Shown: positions 1 through 10,400 of the stretch, in pieces
Layout: each line of letters starts with the position of its first letter
How positions within the stretch are numbered: position 1 is the first letter of the stretch
Assembly: GCF_022605165.1 (NCBI RefSeq)
Contig: NC_063073.1
Coordinates: 806,001 to 870,000 of the forward strand
Direction of reading: 5' to 3'
Origin: Purpureocillium takamizusanense
Lineage: Eukaryota > Ascomycota > Sordariomycetes > Hypocreales > Ophiocordycipitaceae
DNA length: 64,000 nt
Notes under the pieces: model-generated
Databases searched by the model: none
What the model was told of the DNA's origin: nothing
Seen by the model: only the letters and a program-made list of their open reading frames with translations
Translations under genes and position numbers: made by a program

Positions 1-1139
1 CCCGTCTTGGGCCAGTGAGATTCGTGTTACGTCTCGTTGGGGAGTGGGTGGGCGGCTAGGTCAAGACGCCACGCATTGAGCATAACGCTCGGGAGGGTCC
101 TCTCCTTGGAAGCGCTTCAAGAAAGGGCAACAGCGCATAAATGAAGCGACTGGAGAGAGACGGTGTGAGGGCCGAGTGAAGACACAACACGACACGCCAT
201 GACCCCGGGTCTATATGACGTTTCATTAAGTCGGCTGCAGATCAATGGGCGGCTGCGAGAGCATGTGCGACGGCTTATTATAGAAACAAACAAGGAGAGA
301 CAGTCTAAAAAAAAACACACACAGCTGCCGGCGTCTGCAAGGGCTCCTTCATGTCGGCGGAGAGATCGAGCTGGAAGATGGACATCAAGATGGGCCCTGG
401 ATCGGGAGGGGCATGCCCCGGCGGCTCGGGTCCTGGGAGACTGCAACGTACAACGAATGGCACGGCAGGGGTGTGTGTCAGGATAAGGATACACTCACTC
501 CTTTGTACTTTATCGAGACGCTTGGAGTTGCCAGACAGGCATTTAGGTGGGTGAGCACGATCTGACCAGTTCATCCTCAGAGCTCTAATTTGGAGGTTTG
601 GTGTGCTACTGGATAGTAGCCAAAGTAGCATCGATGGGGCGGGGATCTGTGTAAGAGGTTGGACGGACATTACGATACCTCATGAGTCTCTTCAAAGCCG
701 GCATGGAGAGCACCAACATTCGTGCAGTGGGGAGGGCCCAGCACACCGAGAATTGGTTGGATTCGGAGAAAGATACCCAGTAACCGGTCTCTACAGGTAT
801 TTACTCTTTAATGCCTCTAAGAGGAGTTCAAAAAGCTCACAGTCTTCAGGCCCCAGCGGGCAGCGCTCAACGCCTCACGGCACGGGCCCGCAGTAGGCTC
901 CAGAGTCTGCAGCACCCCTGGTAACTACGCACCACATGGATAGGCTGCCTTACACCTAAGCAAGAAGGCACTGGAAAGGCCGCTTCGTTCAGAATAACAG
1001 TCGCACTCAATCGCACAAACCCGGACACGACGTTCTGCCCCTTGCCAATCGTCAGGTTGATCCATCATCGCCTCCGCCACGTTCCGAACATTCACAGGCG
1101 CGGTTTCTGATTTCCCCTCTGTCCGCATTCTTATTTGGC
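1..1139. other. Left-edge non-coding flank
   Basis: No reading frame here shows fungal protein character. Open frames on both strands are short, overlapping and low in complexity. The last few hundred bases before 1140 presumably hold the promoter and leader of the hypothetical gene that follows. I see no TATA box, tRNA or repeat that I can support. Confidence 0.5.
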
Positions 1140-1886
1140 ATGCTGCAAGAACCCTCAGTCGCAATGCCTGATCCTGATACGTCATCACAAGGTTTGCAAA
1201 CACTCATGGAACGGCAGCCTGACGACTTTTGTCGCCTCATGCCCAGTAACGGGGACACAGAACAGCGAACCGAATTCTTCTCGCGATATTGCCAGGCCAA
1301 GGCCTACCCGTCCATGGGCGGGGTCGTCCTTGGCTTCTTCACTGCCGTCCAGCTCAAACAGCTTGGCCTCTCCAACATGGAATCAACGTCGCGCTCACAT
1401 GACGATGCAGAAGAGGACAACCTTGCCCTTTCCATGATGCGGCAGGGCGCGCATTGGTGGCCGACTTGGGACCTATACCAGCGCCACCGCGACCGCTTTA
1501 TTGACAAGCTCACACCATATGGCTTCCACTTTCCGCCACGTATCAATGTAGGTTACCCTTCTTCCGGCAGTGGGGTCTGGGTCTTCAAGTTCTCGGAAGA
1601 CATAATGGGTCTCGGTGGCGGTGAGGCTGTCGAGCCTACTCTGGAGTGTATGCCAGAAGGCTGGTACGAGAGGATCAATATGGCGATCACTGCCGATGAG
1701 AGGTGCGAGGTTCTCAAGTCATTTGGTGCCAAATTTTATGAAATAGTGGAAGAGTGCGAAGACATTCCAAGAACCCTTGAGGAAGGGCGTCTCAGAGGGG
1801 AAAGGTACGAGTTGCTGCTGCGTAAGATGGAAGACGATGATTATCTAGACAGTTGGCTAGAATATTGCGTGACGGATACGGATTGA
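1140..1886 (+). CDS. Hypothetical fungal protein, 248 aa, single exon
   Basis: An intact ATG-to-TGA frame of 248 codons with balanced, protein-like composition. The first ATG gives MLQEPSVAMPD; a second in-frame ATG eight codons on is an alternative start. The middle is rich in Trp and aromatics (HWWPTWDLYQRHRD, then a Gly/Ser turn, then GVWVFKF). The C-terminal third is acidic and probably helical, ending in an Asp/Glu-rich tail. No signal peptide, membrane segment or known catalytic motif is visible. I do not recognise the family; it resembles the short lineage-restricted proteins common in Sordariomycete genomes. It stands alone, with more than 8 kb of gene-poor DNA downstream. Being a real gene is likely; its function is unknown. 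Confidence 0.6.
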   Translation: MLQEPSVAMPDPDTSSQGLQTLMERQPDDFCRLMPSNGDTEQRTEFFSRYCQAKAYPSMGGVVLGFFTAVQLKQLGLSNMESTSRSHDDAEEDNLALSMMRQGAHWWPTWDLYQRHRDRFIDKLTPYGFHFPPRINVGYPSSGSGVWVFKFSEDIMGLGGGEAVEPTLECMPEGWYERINMAITADERCEVLKSFGAKFYEIVEECEDIPRTLEEGRLRGERYELLLRKMEDDDYLDSWLEYCVTDTD

Positions 1887-4800
1887 GAGGCTCTCGCTGC
1901 AATGGCTGTCAGTATAGAGTTTGTAGAACGACGCCATACAAGTCGCGCCCGCGCTATACCAATACTATTCTGCATTACAGCTGGATTGTAGGCGCTGCAT
2001 TAATGCTTGGATTGCATGGACAAGGTGGGTAAGTAAGACTACAGGCATCGTTGACATAGTAGCCTCGCCGATGAAGGCCAATCAAAGGTGATGAAGTCAT
2101 CGAACAAGGGCTCCTATAGCATGAGATGGACTTGCACGGGACATATGAATGGTGGTCGGCGCTCCCACCGGAGATACTTCGATGATGGCGGGCACACAGG
2201 GTCTAACTGCGCTTAAACGATGCCGCTCAGGTCCCCCGGCGCCTGGTAAGGCCTGCGAGCTATTGGCGGAACCAACCCACACAGCCGGAGCCGGAGCCGA
2301 TAACAGCAGAAAGTGGAGGTGAGGTGCGGCGATGCTGCTTTTCAGTGGTGTGGTTGAGGAAAAGGGAAGCACCCGTGGGACACGGGCCGACACCCCAGAG
2401 GCGCCCGAACCAAGGTCAGGGGAGCCAGTAAAAATAGATGGACGGGACATGGTTACCGCGTGTTGAAGGACGCACGGCGCCGCCACGGTACCAGGATGAG
2501 CGTCACGTTCGGCGTCATGTACGCAGAGAATCTACAGAGGACGCTCTGGCACGCGGCACAGACGATGGCGATGTGCAAGCAAGTGGTCGTGGCCTGGGCG
2601 GATGGGGCTCGGAAACGTTCCAGAAACGGCCGTGCCAGTCAGTGGTTTTGCTTTGCCTGGCGCTTATTTAGCGGGCGGCTATCAGGCCTGCGACAGGTTG
2701 TGGCTTGAAGGTTCAGCTGGGCCTGCTGCTGGTGCTGTTGGTCCCTGCTGCGTGCCCACGCCCCGGGATGACGCGACGGAGAGGACGAGCATTACATGAG
2801 ATGAGTTTATTCTGGGAATGGAACTAGACAGTCTAGATAGCGCTAGAAGCGGTGATGGTTTCCTTGGCGATGCACGTCACTCGCCGAGTCGATGAATGGA
2901 CATCGTGACGATGGACGTTGGTGTTAGGCCGCGGGTTGAGGCTCTGGGCCCTGGGGAGTGCCTGCGCGGTGTTGTTGGCTGCGCTAGACGATGCGAGAGC
3001 CGGTTTATCTGATGTTCCCTTCCAGAGTCCAGACCTTTGACCGAAGCTATGAAGCGCGGTGCCAGGTCTTGAGCGATGGCAATGCTTGCTGGTATCGTGC
3101 CATGTCCCCGAGGAGCGATTTGTCTGTTCAGCTACTAATTCGCTACCTGTCTATTTTGCTGTGCCTAGCCGGAGATGGATTCCCTTCCGTTGGATAGGCC
3201 GTGCCTGGCTGTTTGTTGAGGCAAGCGCCATCCCGTCCCGAAGCCGCGTGGGCAATTTCCCCAGGATGAAGTACCTGCGTACTTCGTATATACAGGACGC
3301 AGTACGCAGTACCAGTACGAACCCGTCTGGGCAGGAGCCTGAGAACAGGGCATGGGAAAGAGCGAGGGGCGGAAAGCGGAACAAAGCAGTCCGACCCCCT
3401 TGCCACCCGGTCTCTTCTGCGCCTTACTATCCTCTTCCTCTCTCGCGTGGCGCGGCATCAAATCAGGCGCCTCAACCTCCAAGCGACCGATTCCTATGCG
3501 ACGCACGCACTGGCGTGGGGCGGCGTCGCGACGGCTCTCCCATCTTTTGCTGTCCTGCAGCCAACGCACACACCAAGAAAAGCTGCTGCCGCCCAACCAA
3601 CACCCATCCCCACACATGCGCGCACACGGCACGGCAGGGCAACACAGCAGCAGTAGCCCATAAGTCCTGATGGAGTGCCACATTCCTCCAGTCGACGGGA
3701 CGAGCCTTTCCTGTTCGTGCTGACAGATCAAACGACTTGGCTGATGGGAACGGAAGCGCGACGACACACCCACGGCGGCATCGGGCGGCTCGATGAGGAA
3801 CCACTCTAAGCAAGCAGCCGCATTGGCGCCGAGGCAGCTACCATTGGCGGCGACAGGACGACCGACGTGTGAGCGCGAGCATCAATCAGGGGTGCGCAGC
3901 ACGTTCCAGGAATAGCAGCCACACCTCCACCACAAGGGCGCCTGCAGTGGTGGCCCAACCGCCCAACCGACATCAACTGCGACCGCACCACCTCTGCAGC
4001 CTCTGGGGCCTGCTTCACTCGGCCATTTGCTGCCTTCCCAGCCCTGACCAACGAGCTGGCAATCCTGCGCGAGGGTCGACGAAACAAGCTGCTGTGCGTC
4101 AACGGGGCTCACGCCGTCAAGCTATCCCGGCAGCCCAAAAGAACCATCAGCGTGCAGAGTCCCGGACCTGCTCTTGATTCAGGGTCCAAAGTGGCCTGTC
4201 GAACGTCAAAGTAGCTGCTCTTCAACTCGGTAGGTCCAGGTTTGCGAAATCATCGCCATTCCAGACAGTACTGTGTATGACCTGCGTCTGGAAGGCGCTG
4301 GGTTCGCTGCCAGCCTCTGTTCCAAGGAGCCGCCTGGCTGTCCGAGCTAGACGGGGCGACTGTGTTGAACCCTTGTCGATACTCATATTGTTGCGACCGG
4401 CGTTAAGCTCCGCCGCCGACGATCTTCAGCCGCCTTGTACGGACCACGATTCCCAATCGGGGCTGCGGATGATACTGGTCGCGGTCGGTCCTGTGTTGAC
4501 CATCCAGCCATTTGCCAAAAAGTGTCATATTTGCGCAAATGTCCCTCGTTGCGTTACGAGGTTGAAGCTCAAAAAACCACGGGCGCGGCGGGAGGCTGTG
4601 CTTCAAGATAACCAGTAAAAGTGAGTCAACGCCCACTGCCACGACGGTGACGGTGGCAGATCGGCTGGTGGCTGCTGGGCCGTGTACGAGGACCACGGCG
4701 CCCAGCAAAAGATCCCGCCATGCCAATGAGCTCGGTCCAGCATTGGCGAGGACCGCCGTTGCCCGTCCGGGCAGTGTCGCTGCTCAAACGCCGGGTACAG

Positions 4801-5269
4801 GCGGTGAGTCGGGAGCAGCTGTGCCTTTGCGCAATTCCTGTGCGACCCCAGGCATCTCTCTTTCTGACCGCACGGTCATCTCTTTTGGTGCACCAGCGAT
4901 TCCTCCAGGTCAACGTGACCGCGTGACGGCTTGAAGAGCCATGCCGCGTTGATAGAAATGGACCCATCGAGCCTAGCGACCTTCGCCTCGGCGCTTGGAG
5001 CCCCATGGAAGGCGGTCTTGGGGCGGCAACAGCCGTGCGAGGCAGGGTAGGGGGTCTGGACTCGTTGCAAACTATGCCTGGAACAAGCGCTGCACCAAGG
5101 CCCGTGCTGACGGGATGACTTGCACCACTGGCGGTCCGTTCTCGGCACCACCGACGGCTGAGGACGCCCAGTGCTTCACCAAGGCCAAGTGCCGGCTGCG
5201 ACCCTTTTACGGAGGACATGGCCAAGCGACACAACTACCCGAGAGACCCTTACTGGCGACCAATGGCTA

Positions 5270-5500
5270 ATTGATCCAATTTCTAGTGAAGAGCTTGCCG
5301 CTTGATGTCAAGGTCGGACCCCGATCCTGTTCAATTTCTATGCCTCGGTTGTTTTGCACGGGCTGCGAAGCTCTTGGCCGGGAGCTCTCCATTGCGGACC
5401 CTCGCCAACTTGCTCTTGGCCCTGGGGACCCCAACTCAGACCAGATTGGTGCGTGGTTGCAAGTGGGCTCTGACGATGACTTACAGTATGTGCCGCGTAA
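5270..5500 (+). pseudogene. Possible degraded reverse-transcriptase relic
   Basis: At 5318-5359 one plus frame reads TPILFNFYASVVLH, preceded by CQGR. This resembles the conserved reverse-transcriptase stretch with consensus QGxPLSPxLFNxY found in non-LTR elements. About 45 codons later another frame reads SDDDLQYV, which could be a decayed form of the (Y/F)xDD catalytic box. The two motifs lie in different frames and stops interrupt both, so nothing here is functional. I see no terminal repeats, poly-A end or target duplication. The match is short and made by eye, so this is only a tentative fossil-transposon call. Confidence 0.22.
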
Positions 5501-7357
5501 CGTACGGCGCATTCTGCGACGAATTGCATTGGACCGTCAGCTCCAACGGCCTGATGACTCGGTTTCCACCCTGCCTGGTTCCGTCGTGGGTGTCCCAGGC
5601 CTTTGGGCATGCCAAGCTAACCACTCGGACCTGGTCTTCCAACCCGAGTTGGCGTCTCTGGATGAGCGCAAGGTCTGAGGAGACTAGCGTGCGCGGCCTG
5701 GCACAGCCGCGAGTGACCCGCGGCGGCGATACGAAGCGGCCATGTTAGACGCGGCGTTAAACCGACATTACGTCGGGCGACAAGAGACCCCTGTTGGCGT
5801 CACACCCATTGGTCGGCCCTCAGCCTTGAAACCTGCCGTCGCAGCCCTCTGGAAACACATCTGCGGCTTGCGGCCGCCAGAGCGACGAGGGACAAGAAGG
5901 TCAGATGCCCGTCGGTCTTGTCGAAGAGATGGAAGGGGGTGTTTTGCGACAGCTCGAGGACGCTGGTCCAGGGTGCGCCCAGTCGCGCAGATGCGGCGCA
6001 GCCTCTAAAGTCTGGGGCGCAAGGTCTTGTCGCTACAGAACAATACTGCAAGCGCGGACCGGATAAAGCCCCAGGCTCATTCTACGAGCTGTCTGCCCCC
6101 GTCATCCTAGCCCTATGCTACCAGCCGCCGAAGGAAATCCCTTGTCTCGCGTGGAGGTTGTTCAATGGAGCGCAGAACTACCAGTATAGCATGTCCATCT
6201 GTCAACCGATGACGCCAAGCAAAAATGGTCGGCGCGGAGCGTTGATCACTTGAACGGACGGCACGGCCCCACGTTGAGGAGTCGGAATGCACCCGCAGGC
6301 AGGCTGTTGTGGCATTACCGGCGGAGACTGACTTGCAGCCGAAGGGGGGAGGTAGAGGAATGCCACAAAGGGGCGATGGCCTACTGTATCGTCCGTAAGA
6401 AGGCCGGAGCCCGTGGGAACGATTGTACGACAGAGCCACCGTTGACCACGGGAATCTCGTGCTTGACGAGCGACGACACCCATGGGAATGGAATAATACT
6501 ATGTACATGCCGTGGGTGAAAAAGCGGGCTGTTGGTTCCGGCAAGAATAGGATCGACCGGAAGCGCAACCACAGCTGTCACTGTCGGTGATGCTCACCAA
6601 CAGCACGCGTTGAACTGGGTTAGGAAGAGCCCGAGAAGACGGCTTGGCCGAACCTTGGAGCAAAAGAGGTCTGGGCCGCACGAAGCTGGACGGACCCCTG
6701 CTTGACTTGCAGCTCATCGGAGACGCACCATGTAAGATGCAGAGTGAGAGTGCTTCGCGCGGGCGACTTGGCGGAAGCTGTCCGGCACCTGGCGTCTGGG
6801 TCGAAGATCGCGAGGAGAATGTGATCTGTGACAACCAACACAGTCCGGTCGGACCAACAACTGCCGTTGGCCGCTGTCGCAGTCGGGTCCGAAATACATG
6901 TACGCAGTACTGCTGTCGAGCGAGAGGTTGGTACATAAAGTATCCACCTCGGCAACGGCGAAGTTTGACGATGGCCACGCAAGCAGGCACGCACGACATG
7001 AAGGTGCTGAAATGGCCGCCCAACCCTTGGAGGTTGACAAGTCGGCTTACAATGTCAGTCGGGCCAGAGACGCGAGTGGAGTCAGCTGCGGCGGTGTCGC
7101 GCTCGCGGCAGCACCGCTTGCTGCGGCCACGCCCCCGGTCCACCGGCGGCCCGGTGTGCGGATCTGTGTCTTCGCTTCCGTCATCGCGACAGATACTACC
7201 TGACTTGGTCGTTCTCTATCCGACCCTGTTCGCAGGCTTTCTGGCAGACATACCGATAAAGGCCACTCGGTGGGTGGTGAAGGCACCGACAAATTACAGG
7301 TACGCACGTACGTGCACAGTTAGGATGAACGGAAGCACATGTTCCTTTGCCTGTGTC

Positions 7358-7379
7358 GGGGGGGGGGGGGGGGGGGGGG
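7358..7379 (+). repeat. Uninterrupted G22 homopolymer
   Basis: Twenty-two consecutive G residues on the plus strand in the gene-poor region. Such a run can form G-quadruplex structure and is prone to length change and sequencing error. Confidence 0.85.
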
Positions 7380-10124
7380 TTGGCACAGACTGTCTCTGAA
7401 GGGGCCATGCTTGGCTCGTTTCGCGGCTCCCGTCACCCACCCCATCCCCAGCCGCGAACTAAAGTGGCTCACCTTTGGTGCTGGTGCAGCCCTGTAAGCG
7501 CCTTGATGATGATATCACACGCAGTGGCTCATGGGCCCGTAGTCACCGGCTGCAGTTACGATGCGCATCTAGCACGACTTGGTGCCAGACCGCCAGACGA
7601 AGGTCGCCCCAAAGCGAGACGAGATGAGGAGCGAAGACGGCAGGACAAACGAGCAAGGCAACGGCGGTGTTGGTGGAATGAGTGAGGCTGACTTTGTGCC
7701 ATGTGCAACGCGGCGTGATTCGGGGACGAGACTCACCCACGGCGAGGCTAGGATGATGGTCTGTTGCCGTTGGTCAACGGCGCGCTACAGGAGCCCTTTG
7801 CTCTAAGTTGCGGCTTTACTACGGCGGGTGGCAGTGGTCAGTGACTTTCCAGCAGTCTGTCAAGGCCAGAGCAATAAGGAGTCTTGTGGCAGAAGCGCGA
7901 CGGAGACATCGAGAAGACGCACGCCCCCTCAAGCCATCCCACGACGTGGCCCACCCACGCGCGCGAAAGGCGTGCAGCCCGACAGGAAGAAGGGGGGGGC
8001 GCTGGCAGGGCCAAGGTCCCTGTGCCCCAGTCGCCGAAGCGCCATGCCGCCCGACAGTTGGAGGGGGATGAAGCATGGAAGAGGCGCGCAGCGTGGCGGG
8101 CAGGCAGGGACGGGGGGTTCCCACGATGTGCGAAAAGGCGCGGCTTCCGGGCTAAGCGATCGCCTGGCGGCCCATGGCGACTGAGGGGGGTGGGGGTTGG
8201 GACAGGACTTACAGGAGCGACGGCAGGCTGCCCACACCTGAGCCAGCCAGCCATGCACGGCGCCGCCTAGCCTGGCGCAAGGTGGCGGGCAGCAGCGGCG
8301 ACAGCTTGGGACGCTCCCGTGCGGTCTCGTCTCGGTCCCTTTCGCTCGTCCACGGCAACAACGGGTAGGCCGAGCGGGCAAAGACAAGGAGCGGCGCAAG
8401 CAAGCAAGGAAGGAAGGCATGGGTGAGGAGGAGACAGGAAGGTACCTATACGTAGGCATCCGGCATGCGCCTGGCCGAGAGCCCGCAGCGAGCAAGCAAG
8501 GCAAGTGCGCCCGTGTACAACGGGGTACCATAGCTTTACAGTCGTGGGCAGGCATCTGTGCCTGGCTGTGCCTGCCCTGTCTCTCTCCAAGCTTCGCGCC
8601 TCGTTCTCATGCCCCCGTCGTGGTCCCCTCCACCCGGGGCCCGGGGGTGCAGCGGTGGCGTGTGCCTTCTCTTCCATCTTGCCTTAGCAGCTAGTACTCA
8701 GGTACTGCCCTGCCCCTGTCCCCCCTGGCTTTCTCGTCGTCGTCGGCTGCTTACCTAGCTTGCCTTGGTGCCCGCGCCTGCGTCTGGTACCTCTTGCGTA
8801 CTGTAACCTTGCGGTTGGGACGTCGACAACGAGGCGCCTGAGCTGCCCGACACTGACGCCGATGCCGAAGCCCCCCGGAGCAGGCAAGTGTGAGCGAAGC
8901 ACAACGGCGGCCGGCCGACGTAAACCTGAACAGCCTCTGTGCGTTCGTTCCATCTTAGGTCGTCCGGACCCTTATCCTCGCCGACTTCCCCCGTCCTCCA
9001 CATCATCCCGCTCAAACCTGCGAGCCCTCTCTCTCTCTCTCGCCTCGCTTGCTTCACCTTTGAACCAGCAGCGTCGACTCGGACGCTCGAGCGTGGCCTC
9101 GCCCTCCCCCAGACATTGTCTCGACGCCAACACGCTCAAGGGCGGAGTCGTGCCCAGTTCGCGACCCTTGCGCGCTGGCGACACCCAACGGCGGCGCATC
9201 TCACTCACATCTCAGCTTTGCTGCGTTGGATTTCCCGGAGAAGTGCAACGCTCACGGGGCCGTCCCTGTTCTGGCCGCACCCGACGCCACGCTTCCTACA
9301 AACTGCGCGCTCGCTCGCGCTTTACCTGCTGCCCGGTTCTCGCGCATCGCGACCAGCACTCGCCGGCACTCGCGCATTCACCTGCCGCGACTGTCAGCTG
9401 CTGTGCGCGCTGCCCGGCTATAGCATCTGACAGGAGGAAGACGACCAGCAGCAGTACACGGTGACGAGGACCACAGCGACCGACACCAAAAAGGGCCGGC
9501 TCCCTACAGAGTACGAAGTACGAGAACGGACTCAACCCGAGACCCGCCCCGTCCGCTCCCTGTCTGGTCTGTCTGTTACTCGGTGCCACCACCACCGTCC
9601 CGGCAGAGCGCCTTGCTGCTGCACCAGCCTTATTAAGTGTCTGCCCAGTCTGCGACGAGGCACAATCGCCCCTCACCCTCGTTTGCTCACTCCCCAGGCA
9701 CAAATACAGACCGCCATCCCCACTACCAAAACAGGCGCGACAGACCCCCCCAGCCTAGAGCATAATCGCGCGCCAAAAAAAAAAAAAAGGAAGAGGCGGG
9801 CTTCCTAAGCACGTCAAGCGCGGACGCCCGTGATAGCGTCACCACCAAGTTGGGCGTGCCGCCAATTGCGCAACCGCCAGCCTACTGACAACGTGCGATA
9901 AGCCGTACCTTTACTGTGGTTGCCTTGTTCATTACAAGTCTTACAAGAAAGGGCTGCGGGCAGCGGCTTTCGCTGTGCCAGTATCCCCTTCTTTTTTTGG
10001 CGTTGTTCACGTCCGGGCTGGTCCCTCTAGACGAGCAATAAGGCGGCGCTGCAAGGCCGTCTACCGCAACGCCGTGTGACGACTTGACGGCGTGCAATCC
10101 CTCGGCGCATCGGATTGAGTTTTA

Positions 10125-10400
10125 ATGACTGGGAGTGTCTTGTCTCGACTTGTTGATCAGACCGCGAACCTCGGCCTTGGCAGCATTGCAAGCGAAACAC
10201 TATTGAATCTTCTGGTGGAAAAAGGCCTGCTGTCTTTGAACAGTATACAGCCGCGCAACATAATCTCTCACTCCAACAAGAAAGCACACTCATCAGCGGT
10301 CTCCGGAACGGCGAGGACGGCCTGTCATGTCCAGCTTCACAGCCCTCAACGGCGCCTCGCCCAAGGCGGCCGATGCTTCCACGACCACCAAGCCCAGTGA
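10125..10400 (+). other. Upstream ORF overlapping the start of the fusion gene
   Basis: An ATG at 10125 opens a 91-codon frame that runs past the main ATG at 10327 in a different frame and stops at 10400. Its first half (LGSIASETLLNLLVEKGLL) looks helical and more protein-like than surrounding shadow frames. It could be an inhibitory overlapping upstream ORF, an unspliced 5' exon, or chance. If it lies in the transcript leader it would lower initiation at 10327. Confidence 0.3.

Larger units (their letters stand above)
1887..10326. other. 8.4-kb gene-poor region
   Basis: No intact gene can be supported. Open frames are shadows of GC-rich non-coding DNA on both strands. Visible contents are a possible reverse-transcriptase relic near 5.3-5.5 kb, a 22-base G run at 7358-7379, GTAC-rich short palindromes (3268-3294 and 9511-9521), a CT-dinucleotide tract near 9030-9045 and a 14-base A run near 9775-9788. 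From about 8.9 kb onward the plus strand becomes pyrimidine-rich, as fungal promoters and leaders often are, so the last 1.4 kb may be the regulatory region and long leader of the gene at 10327. Confidence 0.5.

Noticed and set aside
6499..7399. Overlapping open frames of 200-250 codons on both strands
   Set aside because: Both are of similar length and biased composition and mutually exclusive; neither has a recognisable motif, as expected in GC-rich non-coding DNA.
7838..8677. Several open frames of 120-210 codons on both strands upstream of the fusion regulator
   Set aside because: Composition is Arg/Ala/Pro/Gly shadow type and they overlap one another; the region is better explained as promoter and leader DNA.
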